Below, one piece after another: positions 17,176 to 27,084 of a stretch of 51,767 nucleotides of DNA (its first letter is position 1; the number at the start of each line of letters is the position of its first letter). The stretch covers positions 1 to 51,767 of the forward strand of contig NZ_PCMX01000041.1 of the NCBI RefSeq assembly GCF_002530675.1, written 5' to 3'. This stretch comes from Flavobacterium columnare NBRC 100251 = ATCC 23463 (lineage in GTDB: Bacteria > Bacteroidota > Bacteroidia > Flavobacteriales > Flavobacteriaceae). Both the position numbers and the translations under genes were made by a program. Under the pieces are notes generated by a model. It worked only from the letters and a program-made list of their open reading frames with translations. It was not told where the DNA came from and did not search any database.

Positions 17176-17200
17176 TTTTTATAACAAGAATCGTGTGGCA

Positions 17201-18058
17201 CTATTTAATTAATAATTCTTTCATTGTTACGGAAGTTCCGTTATAAATATTAAGATCTACAGTACCTTTAATCCCTGGTATTTTTCCGTTTTCTGTTAAT
17301 TGCCATATAGACCATTCAGAGTCTATTTCCTTATAAAATGCGGTGTAATTAGCAATCCAAAAAGGGTAATCTCCAAAATCTTCCTTTAAAAAATCTTCAT
17401 AATAACTTTCACTACTATAAATAATAGGTTTTACTCCGTAATGAGCTTCCACTTTTTCCAACCATCGTTTTAATCCTACTTTTAACCGTTTTATTGATTG
17501 GGCTTTTGGCAGTTTTTCTATATCTAACACGGGAGGAAAATCGCCTTCTACTAAAGTAACTTGTTTTATAAAATTTTCTGCTTGTTCTATTGAATTTTCA
17601 TTAGGTCTATAATAATGGTACGCTCCTACTATAAAACCTCTTTCTTTTGCGCGTAACCAGTATTTTTTAAATTTCTTATCTACTTTATTGCTTCCTGCGG
17701 TTGCTCTGATAAAAACAAATTCTATAGGATACCCTCCTTCTATTTCTTTTACTTTCGCCCAATTTATATTATCTTGGTATTCTGAAAGATCAATACCGAA
17801 AGATTTTTCGATATGCGTACCTAGTACCTTATCAATAGGCATAGAACGCGCTTCATTGTAAATAATTTTATCTGTAGTAAATCCTAAATAACGGGCAATA
17901 CTTCTTTTTTGACTATAAAGAATAACCACAATACTCAATGTCATCACTAGTTTGAAAAACAAGGAACTTGAAAAAAAAGACACTTGGTTTTGTGGTCGTT
18001 TTTTCGAATGTGTATGGGTTCCTTTTTTAACTCCCTTAGAATATTTTTTTTGAGCCAT
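17201..18058 (-). CDS. Membrane-anchored GH25 lysozyme-like protein
   Basis: A 285-residue protein with a basic N-terminus, one membrane segment (about 33-49) and a glycoside hydrolase family 25 domain (about 85-280). GH25 enzymes are N-acetylmuramidases. Visible are FGIDLSEYQ (Asp90), FVFIRATAG, GAYHYYRP and PPVLDIEK (Asp179, Glu181), which match the catalytic acidic residues of the family. The C-terminus WSIWQLTENGKIPGIKGTVD is also typical. The start codon is directly beside the pssA stop, so the genes are co-transcribed. A role in peptidoglycan turnover is inferred. Confidence 0.9.
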   Translation of the reverse strand: MAQKKYSKGVKKGTHTHSKKRPQNQVSFFSSSLFFKLVMTLSIVVILYSQKRSIARYLGFTTDKIIYNEARSMPIDKVLGTHIEKSFGIDLSEYQDNINWAKVKEIEGGYPIEFVFIRATAGSNKVDKKFKKYWLRAKERGFIVGAYHYYRPNENSIEQAENFIKQVTLVEGDFPPVLDIEKLPKAQSIKRLKVGLKRWLEKVEAHYGVKPIIYSSESYYEDFLKEDFGDYPFWIANYTAFYKEIDSEWSIWQLTENGKIPGIKGTVDLNIYNGTSVTMKELLIK

Positions 18059-18799
18059 TTACCCTTTCTTCAAAAATAAATTATTAATAACAGAAAGTAA
18101 TATATAGGCAATAATTATCAGAGGTATTCCTAGATATTTAAAAACTAGCAATAAAACAACGCTCAATGTCAGAAAAAGAATTTGCAGGGCATTTTTAGAC
18201 CAAGTGAATTGTTTTATTTTTAAAGAAAATAATGGTATTTCGGCATTCATTACATAAGCACTTAAAGCAGTAATTAACAAAAGGATGTAAGGATTATGCA
18301 AAATATCTACAATTATAGAAATATCTGTAAACTTAATAACTAAAGGCAAACTCATTATAAACAATGAATTAGCTGGAGTTGGAACGCCTATAAATGAATC
18401 TGTTTGGCGAGTATCTATATTAAAATTAGCTAATCTAAAGCAAGCTCCTAATGAAATAATAAAACCTAAAAAAGGAAGCAACATAACGGACCCTTCCAAT
18501 GTATTAAGACTTAATTCCTGATTTCCCCCTATTGCTTTTAATATCATTTGAAACATAACATATCCTGGAGCAACTCCACTAGTTACCATATCTGCCAACG
18601 AATCTAATTGCAATCCTAAAGGACTTTGAACTTTAAAAAGACGTGCAAAAAAGCCATCAAAAAAATCGAGAAATATCCCTAAACATACAAAGAAAAAGGC
18701 CCACTCAAACTGTAATTGTGAAACAAAGACAATAGCTATACATCCTGAAAGCAAGTTCAATAATGTAATTAAATTTGGAATTTGCGATTTTATTGACAT
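18059..18799 (-). CDS. pssA: CDP-diacylglycerol--serine O-phosphatidyltransferase
   Basis: This integral-membrane enzyme makes phosphatidylserine, the precursor of phosphatidylethanolamine. The 246-residue protein has the CDP-alcohol phosphatidyltransferase signature D48-G49...A52-R53...G62...D66...D70 and about seven predicted membrane segments. The N-terminal KSQIPNLITLLNLLSGC is typical of PssA. The start ATG at 18799 lies 35 bases downstream of a TACCTTTG promoter element. The GH25 gene follows. Confidence 0.92.
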   Translation of the reverse strand: MSIKSQIPNLITLLNLLSGCIAIVFVSQLQFEWAFFFVCLGIFLDFFDGFFARLFKVQSPLGLQLDSLADMVTSGVAPGYVMFQMILKAIGGNQELSLNTLEGSVMLLPFLGFIISLGACFRLANFNIDTRQTDSFIGVPTPANSLFIMSLPLVIKFTDISIIVDILHNPYILLLITALSAYVMNAEIPLFSLKIKQFTWSKNALQILFLTLSVVLLLVFKYLGIPLIIIAYILLSVINNLFLKKG

Positions 18800-18833
18800 A
18801 AAAATGATTTTGTAATTTTTAATTTTAAACCTA

Positions 18834-18841
18834 CAAAGGTA
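18834..18841 (-). promoter_or_regulatory. Candidate -7 element for pssA
   Basis: The minus strand reads TACCTTTG, a good TAnnTTTG match, 35 bases before the pssA ATG. A TTG box at the usual distance is not obvious. Confidence 0.5.
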
Positions 18842-18912
18842 ATATAATAACTTTATAAGTTCTAGAGTTTAATATATCAGATTTTTATTTGATCTTTGCC
18901 AAAACTGTTCCC

Positions 18913-19992
18913 TTGAAAAAAATATTAACCTTTAGTTTTTTAGTTGTCTTCAATTTCTTTCAAGCTCAAACGGCTCGTAAATATTCTAACGAATTCATGA
19001 ATATTGGTGTTGATGCTAGAGCTTTTGGAATGGCTAATACCATGGTGGCTCATACGAGTGATGTAAATTCTGGCTATTGGAATCCAACTGGTTTATTAAA
19101 AATTGAAGATAGTGAAGCTGCTTTTATGCACGCTAGTTATTTTGCTAACATTGCTCAATATGATTACTTAGCCTATGCAAAAAAAATAGATTCTCAAAGT
19201 GCTTGGGGAGCATCTGTCATACGGTTTGGGGTTGATAATATTTTAAATACTACTCAACTAATTGATGCAAATGGTACGATTGATTATAATAGAATTAGCT
19301 TATTTTCTGCTGCGGATTATGGAGTCACGTTTTCGTATGCTCGTGATTTGCCTATTCAGGGTTTAAAATATGGTGTAAATGCAAAAATCATTAGACGGAT
19401 TATCGGGGATTTTGCAAGTTCTTGGGGGGTTGGTTTTGATGCAGGTATGCAATTCGAAAAAAACAATTGGAAATTAGGTTTCCTAGTGCGTGACATTACG
19501 ACTACTTATAATATTTGGAATATCAACGAAAAAGAATTTAAAAAAATTCAGAATGCACAAACTCAAATTCCATTACAAAATCAGGAATTACCCACAACAT
19601 CTGAAATTACATTACCAAAGGCACAATTGGGTTTAGCTAAAAAATATAATTTCCATAATGATATGAGTCTTTTAGTTGCTACCAACTTAAATATGGAATT
19701 TCAACGCACTAAAGATATTTTTTCATCAGACCTATTAAGCGTATCACCATCTGTAGGTTTTGAATTAGGCTACAACAATCTTGCTTTTTTAAGAACTGGA
19801 GTTGGTAATTTTCAAAACACATTGGGAATAGATGGTAAGAAAAGTATTGGTTTTCAACCTAATTTTGGGCTTGGTTTTCATTACAAAGGTATTTCGGTTG
19901 ATTACGCATTAACGGATATTGGTAACCAAAGTGTTTCGTTATACTCTAATATTTTTTCTCTAAAAGTAGATTTATCTATTTTTAGTGAATGA
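18913..19992 (+). CDS. PorV/PorQ-family outer-membrane beta-barrel protein
   Basis: The protein resembles the PorV/PorQ family, linked to type IX secretion and cell-surface attachment, with NIGVDARAFGMANTMVAHTS and YWNPTGLLKI as the typical N-terminal segment and an FadL-like barrel of about 340 residues. Two TTG starts are possible, at 18889 and 18913. The later one is preferred: it begins directly with a signal peptide (MKKILTFSFLVVFNFFQAQ), and the earlier one overlaps a promoter-like GATCTTTG. This gives 359 residues. Whether it is the PorV shuttle itself or a paralogue (PorV2-type) cannot be decided here. The DUF4105 gene follows after 53 bases. Confidence 0.82.
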   Translation: MKKILTFSFLVVFNFFQAQTARKYSNEFMNIGVDARAFGMANTMVAHTSDVNSGYWNPTGLLKIEDSEAAFMHASYFANIAQYDYLAYAKKIDSQSAWGASVIRFGVDNILNTTQLIDANGTIDYNRISLFSAADYGVTFSYARDLPIQGLKYGVNAKIIRRIIGDFASSWGVGFDAGMQFEKNNWKLGFLVRDITTTYNIWNINEKEFKKIQNAQTQIPLQNQELPTTSEITLPKAQLGLAKKYNFHNDMSLLVATNLNMEFQRTKDIFSSDLLSVSPSVGFELGYNNLAFLRTGVGNFQNTLGIDGKKSIGFQPNFGLGFHYKGISVDYALTDIGNQSVSLYSNIFSLKVDLSIFSE

Positions 19993-20045
19993 TAAAATCA
20001 TTTATATTACATTAAAAGAATAAGGTTTAACTAAGAAATTAAACA

Positions 20046-21170
20046 ATGAAAAAACAAATTATCTTTTTATTAGTTTTAATACAACTCTCTTTTTTTTCTT
20101 ATTCGCAAATCCCTAGTCTATCTGAAAAAGCGGTATTTAGCATCTTGACAGTAGATGTTGCTCAAGAATCTCATACGCTATATGGTCATACTGCTTTGCG
20201 TATTCAAGATCCTATGACTGGGTTTGATGTGGTTTATAATTATGGAATGTTTGATTTTAGAACGCCTAACTTTATATTAAAATTCACTAAAGGTGATTTA
20301 CAATATTATGCGGCGGTTTATCCTTATGCTGATTTTGAATACGCTTATAGAGAAGAAAACCGTAGTATTTATGAGCAAAGACTAAACCTTTCCTCTTTTG
20401 AAAAAAACAAACTATTTAAGGAATTAAACAAATCTGTTTTTTCTGAAAGTAAATATTATACCTATAAATTTATTGATCGGAACTGTACTACTAAAGTAAT
20501 TGATATCGTCAATTCTTCTTTAAAAGATAAGCCTATTATAAATACACTACATAAAGAAGAAACGTACCGAGAAGTATTGTATAATTATCAAACGAAACAG
20601 TATTGGTTAAATTTAGGAATTAATATGATATTTGGTCATCGCCCTGATGAACAAGCAGAAGTTTTGTTTTTACCACTTGATTTTATGAAAGTATTAGAAG
20701 CAACTCAACATAACGGAAAACCCTTGGCTGAAAAGCCCCACATATTATACAAGGCAACTGCAAAAAATGAACCTTTTTCCTTATTAAATAGTTGTATTCC
20801 ACTAATTATCCTATTACTTATTTTTGTTTTATTTAACAAAAAAGAGCTAAACACGATCTTCTTTATTCTCATGGGATGTATTGGACTGTTTTTTTTGATT
20901 GTAAATATATATTCTTTTCACCGAGAAGTGGTGTGGAATTATAATATGCTTTTATTTAATCCTTTTTACTTAATATTGGTATACTTTATCTTAAAAAAAC
21001 AAACTCAAATAGCTTCAAAAGTAGCTTTTGCTTGTCTTATTAGTATGGGGATATATGTAATTTATATGCTAAATAAACCGCACTTATTTATTATAAGTCC
21101 TTTACTTATTACAAATTTAGTCCTTACACTAAGGTTTTATAAAAAGAACTTAACAGAAAATAAAAAGTGA
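20046..21170 (+). CDS. DUF4105 (Lnb N-terminal-like) membrane protein
   Basis: A 374-residue protein with a signal peptide (about 1-20, ending SYSQ), a periplasmic DUF4105 domain (about 25-240) and four or five membrane segments at about 245-365. Motifs include SHTLYGHTALRIQDP, VYNYGMFDFRTPNF, and KFIDRNCTTKVID with a conserved-looking His/Cys pair typical of papain-like or NlpC-like folds. A thiol hydrolase activity is suggested by family folds only; no substrate is known. It is probably co-transcribed with the PorV-like gene. Confidence 0.82.
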   Translation: MKKQIIFLLVLIQLSFFSYSQIPSLSEKAVFSILTVDVAQESHTLYGHTALRIQDPMTGFDVVYNYGMFDFRTPNFILKFTKGDLQYYAAVYPYADFEYAYREENRSIYEQRLNLSSFEKNKLFKELNKSVFSESKYYTYKFIDRNCTTKVIDIVNSSLKDKPIINTLHKEETYREVLYNYQTKQYWLNLGINMIFGHRPDEQAEVLFLPLDFMKVLEATQHNGKPLAEKPHILYKATAKNEPFSLLNSCIPLIILLLIFVLFNKKELNTIFFILMGCIGLFFLIVNIYSFHREVVWNYNMLLFNPFYLILVYFILKKQTQIASKVAFACLISMGIYVIYMLNKPHLFIISPLLITNLVLTLRFYKKNLTENKK

Positions 21171-21204
21171 TAAAACACACGTAAGGTTTTCCTTTTTAAC
21201 TATT

Positions 21205-22596
21205 TTACTGCCCACGGTAAAACAAAACGGTACTGATTGTTTTTATCATAATATTCAGATCTATGAAAATACCTCTATGTTTTATATAGTACAAATCATA
21301 TTGTAATTTTACCAAACTATCTTTTAATGATTCTCCATAGGAGTAGTTAACCTGAGCCCAACCTGTTAATCCTGGCTTTATAACATGTCTTGTTTGATAA
21401 AAAGGCATTACATCATTAATCTGATCAACAAAAACAGGACGCTCAGGTCTAGGTCCTATGATTCCCATTTCATTTTTTAATACATTAATGAATTGAGGAA
21501 CTTCGTCTAAGCGTGATTTACGTAAAAATTTGCCAAAAGAAGTGATTCGAACATCGTTGGGAGTAGCAAAAACAGCTCCATTCTTCTCAGCATTTACTAA
21601 CATAGACCTCAGCTTATAAATATTAAATACCTTGCCATTTTTACCTACACGCTCTTGTTTGTATAATAACGGTCCTTGATTGCCTAGTAGGTTCCCCAAA
21701 AGTATAAAAGGAACAATAAATATCCCTATTAGTAATCCTATAGAAGAAATTAAAATTTCCATAATTCGAACATAAATCAGATATAGCTGATTTTGATTAT
21801 TACGAGAAAATGGAAAATAACGATAAAAATCTCTTTCTGCTAACTGAACGGGTATTCGTTGGGTAATAGCTTCATATACCTGCGAATACTCTCGTACAGA
21901 AAAACCATGTTCTACAAGATATAATAACTTTTCATATACTTCTACAGGCATTCCTACTGATCTTGAGGAAGCTACTACTATTTCTGAAATTTGATTTTTT
22001 TTTATATAATTAATTAAATCATTTACTGAAATATTAGCCACTATATGATTCGTGCCTTTAGCGTAAATTTTGGATAAATTTACATACCCTAATATAATGT
22101 AATGTGGATCATTTTTCCGAAGTCCATTTATCAACTCACTCGTTTCTGTTTCTTCACAAATTAATAGTGCTTTTTTCACAAAACGATGCGATGCCAAATA
22201 ATTGGCATACACTAATCGCCATCCCATTAAAGAAGTAGTGATAGCTAGATAAAACAACAGGATTTGCAATCTATTTTCGGGTAAAGAAGGCGTCAAAAAA
22301 GGGGTTAATAAATAAACTAAAACGGTAATAGAACTCGTAAGTACTATGCTTTTTAATATACTGGTTTGATTACTTGCTGTAGGCAAATCATACATTTCAA
22401 AAACAGTTCCAAAAAAAAGCAGGTATACTGATAGAACTAAGGTCCAATAAAAATTCTGATCCGAAATTCTCAAATAACTGAAGTCAAAATGATTTCCTAT
22501 AAAGTAGAGGATAAAAACAACAAAAAAAACATCAAAGAATCGAAGTAAAATTTTTCTTTCTGAAATTTCAAAGTGCCAATGCTTTTTATTAATCAT
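21205..22596 (-). CDS. Polyprenyl-phosphate sugar-1-phosphate transferase (initiating enzyme)
   Basis: This 463-residue membrane enzyme starts glycan synthesis by moving a sugar-1-phosphate onto undecaprenyl phosphate. It has four N-terminal membrane segments (about 14-120), a Rossmann-like central part (about 140-250) and a C-terminal bacterial sugar transferase domain (about 265-463) with GPLLYKQERVGKNGKVF, YKLRSM, LRKSRLDEVPQF, GIIGPRPERP and KPGLTGWAQV. The layout is that of the WbaP/WcaJ class. It is the last gene of the locus in the direction of transcription, next to an 83-bp gap. The sugar cannot be predicted. Confidence 0.92.
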   Translation of the reverse strand: MINKKHWHFEISERKILLRFFDVFFVVFILYFIGNHFDFSYLRISDQNFYWTLVLSVYLLFFGTVFEMYDLPTASNQTSILKSIVLTSSITVLVYLLTPFLTPSLPENRLQILLFYLAITTSLMGWRLVYANYLASHRFVKKALLICEETETSELINGLRKNDPHYIILGYVNLSKIYAKGTNHIVANISVNDLINYIKKNQISEIVVASSRSVGMPVEVYEKLLYLVEHGFSVREYSQVYEAITQRIPVQLAERDFYRYFPFSRNNQNQLYLIYVRIMEILISSIGLLIGIFIVPFILLGNLLGNQGPLLYKQERVGKNGKVFNIYKLRSMLVNAEKNGAVFATPNDVRITSFGKFLRKSRLDEVPQFINVLKNEMGIIGPRPERPVFVDQINDVMPFYQTRHVIKPGLTGWAQVNYSYGESLKDSLVKLQYDLYYIKHRGIFIDLNIMIKTISTVLFYRGQ

Positions 22597-22679
22597 ATTT
22601 ATTTTTAGGGTTGGCTTGCAAATTAAACAATTTCAAGGAGAGAAAAAAATGGAGTGACAATTATTATAACATTTAACTA

Positions 22680-23702
22680 TTATGACAATAAATCCTTCCA
22701 GAGTAATTTCGTTTGCTGCCAATCAAAGGTTTCAACTATTTTCCTAGCTTGATTAGCTATATCTAAAGCTATATCTGGGTTCATAAGTAAAAAAAGAATA
22801 GCTGATACCATTTCACCTGTAGCATTATCTGACACCAATAAAGCATTTTCTTGATCTGAAAGTAAAAAAGGAATTCCGCCAACTCTAGTACTAACGATTG
22901 GCAATCCTAAGGCCATTGCCTCAATGACACTAACGGGTGTATTATCAAAATGGGTTGTATTTATAAAAACAGCATAGTTTTGAGAAATTGTAATCCATTG
23001 TTCTTTTGATAATTTTCCTGTAAAAACAATATCTACTCCTTTTTCTTGAGCATATTTTTTTGTTTGTTCTAAACTACCTTCTTTATCAGGCCCTATCATA
23101 CATAATTCTGCTAAGGGGTATTTTTTCTTCAGTTCAACCAAAACATCTACTGCCATTTTGGGGTTATAAATAGAAGCAAAAGCTCTTACCCAAAGCAACT
23201 TGGGTTGTAAATCAGTTCTTAATTTGAATTGATATTTTTCTATTTCAATTGCATTAGGAATAAAAAGAATATTTTTAAAACCTGCTTCTGTAAAATATTT
23301 TAGCAAATAATTAGACGGAGCAACGTTTTTATAGGCATTTCCAAAAATCAATTGACATGATTTAGGATTTTCCCTTAAACGATTCGGCAAATTACCGCCA
23401 TGTAAAATAGGAATGTATTTTATATTTAAAATTCTAGCTAATTGACTTATTAAGAAAGCAAACCAAAATGCCGAAGTACTGTAAGTATCTAGTAACAAAT
23501 AATCTGCTTTTCTATTCTTAAGAACTACAAAGAACATATCCATTAATCTAAGTAACAGATTTTTAAAAGAAGATGCTACTACTAGCCTATATCCTTCTAA
23601 CTCTAACTGAGAACTTAATGTGTCAATTGTCGTAACATTATACCCTTTGGTTGATAGTTTATTACCTATGTAAACTATTTGTATCTTTTCCTTCAAAATC
23701 AT
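22680..23702 (-). CDS. Glycosyltransferase family 4
   Basis: A 340-residue GT-B glycosyltransferase. The C-terminal half holds MIGPDKEGS, FTGKLSKEQW, and FDNTPVSVIEAMALGLPIVS, the E-x7-E type donor-site motif of GT4, followed by VGGIPFLL. The N-terminal half has HGGNLPNRL. The 5' end overlaps the ligase/polymerase gene by 41 bases. It adds one sugar to the glycan; donor and linkage are unknown. Confidence 0.87.
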   Translation of the reverse strand: MILKEKIQIVYIGNKLSTKGYNVTTIDTLSSQLELEGYRLVVASSFKNLLLRLMDMFFVVLKNRKADYLLLDTYSTSAFWFAFLISQLARILNIKYIPILHGGNLPNRLRENPKSCQLIFGNAYKNVAPSNYLLKYFTEAGFKNILFIPNAIEIEKYQFKLRTDLQPKLLWVRAFASIYNPKMAVDVLVELKKKYPLAELCMIGPDKEGSLEQTKKYAQEKGVDIVFTGKLSKEQWITISQNYAVFINTTHFDNTPVSVIEAMALGLPIVSTRVGGIPFLLSDQENALLVSDNATGEMVSAILFLLMNPDIALDIANQARKIVETFDWQQTKLLWKDLLS

Positions 23703-25020
23703 AAAATTCCACTTTTAACAAAGATAAAGCGTAAATAAAAGCTGGTGCTGCTAAACGCATGGCAGCATGATTTACCGTAATAAACCAAAATAGAAAAAAG
23801 GGTAAAAAAAAGAAATGTTGCTTATTGTTCAAAAAGAAAAAAAGAGGAACAAAAATTAACACTAATAGACCGATCACTCCAACCATACCATGTTCTGCTA
23901 AAGATCTAGTAAATTCACTATGTGTCGGAACATTCATTCCTGTCAATTCTTGTCTAAATTCCTTGTTTTTACCTACTCCTACACCAAAAACAGGATTTTC
24001 AAAAAACATATTTATTTCAGTTTTTGCAATATCTTCTCTACCGCTAAATCGAGATTCTTTTACTCTACCAATTGCATCTTTATTTGCATAACGCTTTTCT
24101 ATCAAGCCACCTGTTTCAAATGAACTATAAAACCAAACCATGCCAGCTGTTGATATTAGAAACAAGCTTAACATTATTATTTTTTGTTTTGCCTTATTTT
24201 GAGCCCTACTAAAAACATATAGTATAAATATTAAAATCATAATCACCCCACAGTACATTCCTCCTCTAGAAAAAGTCAACAAACATCTATAAGAAAACAA
24301 GAACACTAAAAAAAAATTTATAAAAATCTGAATTTTTGATTTAGAGTTCAAAAGAAATTGTACAAAAAAAAGAAACATCCCTAAACCTAAAATGGTTGAT
24401 ACTTGATTAGGTCCAAACCCTCCTGAAGTCGCAAAATTTGAACTTGTATCAGTAACTACATCTCTTACAGATGGATTAAAAAGTATCAAATAGACCATCA
24501 TCGACAAAAGAGGGTAGCTAACATACAATAATAGTTTTAATAATAATTCATATTTAATTTTATTATTATAACAATATAACGCAGCTATTGCCAAACATAT
24601 TGGTCCTGATATATTAAATGAAATGGCTTTTCTAATTTCTGTATCAAAATTTAATCTTAAAGAGCCAATAATTAAAGAAGGCACTAATAGTAACAAATAG
24701 ATTAAATACCAATATGCAGTTTTCGATACTCCTCTATAATACATTCCTAGGACTAAAAATGCAATTATGACATATTTCCCATATTCATTAATATGCATTG
24801 AATTAGTCATTCTTAATAAAACTTCTATCCCTACGACATATCCTGAAAATAAAAGTGCCTCATTTCCTTTATTTTTTTTAATATAGATAATAAAAACACC
24901 CGAAATAAAAATAAATATGCTATAAATTTCAGCTACAAAGGGAACCGTAAATATTAATGCTCCTAGAACTAAATGAAGAGCATAATATTTTAAATAATTA
25001 TTGGTAAAATGTTGTTCCAT
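23662..25020 (-). CDS. O-antigen ligase/polymerase family membrane protein
   Basis: A 452-residue protein with about 11 to 12 membrane segments and the Wzy_C-type periplasmic loop: SREDIAKTE-like GREDIAKTEINMFFENPVFG followed by VGVGKN and PTHSEFTRSLAEHGMVG. In the WaaL/Wzy superfamily such proteins join undecaprenyl-linked glycan to lipid A core, or polymerise repeat units. Because the exporter here is an ABC transporter (wzm/wzt) and no Wzx flippase was seen, a ligase role is favoured, but a polymerase cannot be excluded. Overlaps both neighbours. Confidence 0.85.
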   Translation of the reverse strand: MEQHFTNNYLKYYALHLVLGALIFTVPFVAEIYSIFIFISGVFIIYIKKNKGNEALLFSGYVVGIEVLLRMTNSMHINEYGKYVIIAFLVLGMYYRGVSKTAYWYLIYLLLLVPSLIIGSLRLNFDTEIRKAISFNISGPICLAIAALYCYNNKIKYELLLKLLLYVSYPLLSMMVYLILFNPSVRDVVTDTSSNFATSGGFGPNQVSTILGLGMFLFFVQFLLNSKSKIQIFINFFLVFLFSYRCLLTFSRGGMYCGVIMILIFILYVFSRAQNKAKQKIIMLSLFLISTAGMVWFYSSFETGGLIEKRYANKDAIGRVKESRFSGREDIAKTEINMFFENPVFGVGVGKNKEFRQELTGMNVPTHSEFTRSLAEHGMVGVIGLLVLIFVPLFFFLNNKQHFFFLPFFLFWFITVNHAAMRLAAPAFIYALSLLKVEFYDFEGKDTNSLHR

Positions 25021-26083
25021 TATCTATCAATCTAATAAAATCTGAAATTATTTTTTCCCCATCAAATTCATTTCGTACTTTTTCTCTTAAAATCATCCCT
25101 TTTTCTTTTCTTAATTTTTCGTCATTTATTAGGGTTTTAAGTGCTTCAAAAAATGATTTATTGTCATTAGATTTTACACAGAAACCATTGTTAGGATTAA
25201 TAATGAATGGAATTTCACCTACATTTGTTGCCACTACTCCTAATCCATGATAACCATATTCTAACAAGGCTACTGGAAGTCCTTCTGAAATAGATGTTAG
25301 AATTCCTATTTGTGATTGTTCTAGAACAGAAAAAGTATTAGAAACACTTCCATAAACAAAAACATTATTTTCCAATCCATTGTTTATAATCTTTTCTTTA
25401 ATCATTTTAGAGTAATCATTATTAGCGTCTTTTCCTATCAAATGAAAAGTCCAGTCTGGGAATTCTTTTTTAATCATTTTAGCAATTTGTATAAGCATAA
25501 AATGGTTTTTTTGAGGTCTTAAATTTGCCAAGCAAATAATCCTTTTTCCCTCTTCACCTCTTAATCTTAACTGAATATCATTTTGAGAAGAAAAATCAAC
25601 AAAATTGGGTAAATATGTAACCTTCTTACACAAAAGATTTTCTAAAGACCAATTTAATAGTAGATTATTAACAACGATTATTCTATCAAAGAAAAAAGAA
25701 CATAGTATTAAAGGTAAATTTTTTAAAAAAGTATTCTTATGTCTAAAACCATAATGATCATGCCAAATAATCTTAATATTAGGCAAAAACATTTTTACAC
25801 ATAATGCCAAAAAAAACGATGAACTATGCGCTTGGATATACTCAATCTTGTTTTTTTTTAAGTACTTATAGAATTTTAAAAGTGCTTTTATATCTAAAGT
25901 CTTTTTTCTTTCTAAAAAAAAGTATTCTACTTTTTTTTTTATCTTATTTTTTAAAAGTCCTTCCTTCCGAGTAGCTACAATACCTGAAAATAGAACTCTA
26001 TCTGATAAAATATTAGCATAACTTACTGCCATTTTTTCTGCACCTCCTACTTCAAGACTATCTATTAATTGAACTATTCGCAT
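24998..26083 (-). CDS. Glycosyltransferase family 4
   Basis: A 361-residue GT-B enzyme. MRIVQLIDSLEVGGAEKMAV is the GT4 N-terminal acceptor-loop signature, CLANLRPQKNHFMLIQIAKM opens the donor domain, and SISEGLPVALLEYGYHGLGV holds the E-x7-E motif (second Glu in the same place) before VGEIPFII. It overlaps the ligase gene by 23 bases and the upstream gene by 10. Donor sugar unknown. Confidence 0.88.
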   Translation of the reverse strand: MRIVQLIDSLEVGGAEKMAVSYANILSDRVLFSGIVATRKEGLLKNKIKKKVEYFFLERKKTLDIKALLKFYKYLKKNKIEYIQAHSSSFFLALCVKMFLPNIKIIWHDHYGFRHKNTFLKNLPLILCSFFFDRIIVVNNLLLNWSLENLLCKKVTYLPNFVDFSSQNDIQLRLRGEEGKRIICLANLRPQKNHFMLIQIAKMIKKEFPDWTFHLIGKDANNDYSKMIKEKIINNGLENNVFVYGSVSNTFSVLEQSQIGILTSISEGLPVALLEYGYHGLGVVATNVGEIPFIINPNNGFCVKSNDNKSFFEALKTLINDEKLRKEKGMILREKVRNEFDGEKIISDFIRLIDNGTTFYQ

Positions 26084-27075
26084 ATACTACTAGTAAATTG
26101 TTTCAAATCAATATATGTTTTTTTTAGAGGTCCTTTGTAATTAAAAACTTTTTCTCTAGGTTCCTCAAAGGTGTTTCCGTCATAAACATAAAAAAAATTA
26201 TTTTCTAGTTTGTGTAAATCTAAATGATGCATACCTGCATTAAATTCTTTTATATGTTCTTGTTGTTTCAAATAAAAAGGTTTGATTCGACTTAATTTAT
26301 ATGTATTTCTAACTTTATCGACGGTATAGAGAGAGAGTCCATATCCATAAGCTTCGGAACAATTTTGAATAGGCAATAATAATTTTCCTTTATAGTTTAT
26401 GATTCTTCCTCCTGGTCTAGACTCAGTACCTTTTAATATTTCCTTTTGTTTTAATTCCCATTTCCCAAACAAGGAATTAGATACATACAGATTTAAATCT
26501 AAATTCTTTCCCGCTCCAAAAATCAAGTTAATAGAGTCTGAAAGATAAATTGTAGGATCTTTTAACTGGCAATTTTTAATCAATGTATCACATATTTTCC
26601 ATTTATATGGAAATTTCACAGCCTCATATAATAAAACATGTCCAGAAGCTTGTGTTTCAGGTAACATATAAAATTTTTTATTCTTTTGAAACACCTGAGG
26701 ATAGGACATGTGAAATGCTTCTTTAATTGCATCTTTTTCATAACGAAATTTTTTCCCATCCTTTGAAGCTAAAACACCAATTGTTCCATTATCATATTTA
26801 CTTTGATTTTCAAAAAAAATATAAATAGAATCATTAGATTCAATCCAAAAGGGATCTGCAATAAAATTTGTTGAATCCTTAGAAACAATGTTTTTTAGTA
26901 TCAAATTTATTTTATTAAAATCCATTTTTTCAGGAAAACGTTTAGATATTCCAAAACCAATAGACCACCCAGAACGTTTAGACACAAAAAAAGGGGTTCT
27001 GTAATTTATAACACAAACTAAAAGAAATCCAAGAATCATGAAAAATCCAGAAATCCAAAAAATTTTTTTTTTCAT
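26074..27075 (-). CDS. GINT1 N-terminal-like beta-propeller protein, membrane-anchored
   Basis: The 333-residue protein has one N-terminal membrane segment (about 4-24) and a domain resembling the five-bladed propeller found at the N-terminus of glucosamine inositolphosphorylceramide transferase 1 (GINT1_N) and in GH43-like proteins. Supporting segments are ADPFWIESNDSIYIFFEN, GTIGVLASKDGKKF, SYPQVFQKNKKFYMLPET and LYEAVKFPYKWK. In bacteria such domains occur beside glycosyl- or formyltransferases. A glycan-modifying or binding role is inferred; no catalytic residues can be assigned. It overlaps the next gene by 10 bases. Confidence 0.72.
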   Translation of the reverse strand: MKKKIFWISGFFMILGFLLVCVINYRTPFFVSKRSGWSIGFGISKRFPEKMDFNKINLILKNIVSKDSTNFIADPFWIESNDSIYIFFENQSKYDNGTIGVLASKDGKKFRYEKDAIKEAFHMSYPQVFQKNKKFYMLPETQASGHVLLYEAVKFPYKWKICDTLIKNCQLKDPTIYLSDSINLIFGAGKNLDLNLYVSNSLFGKWELKQKEILKGTESRPGGRIINYKGKLLLPIQNCSEAYGYGLSLYTVDKVRNTYKLSRIKPFYLKQQEHIKEFNAGMHHLDLHKLENNFFYVYDGNTFEEPREKVFNYKGPLKKTYIDLKQFTSSICE

Positions 27076-27084
27076 ACTATTTTT

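Noticed and set aside
18889..18912. Earlier TTG start of the PorV-like gene
   Set aside because: It overlaps a promoter-like GATCTTTG and would put residues before an otherwise ideal signal peptide.
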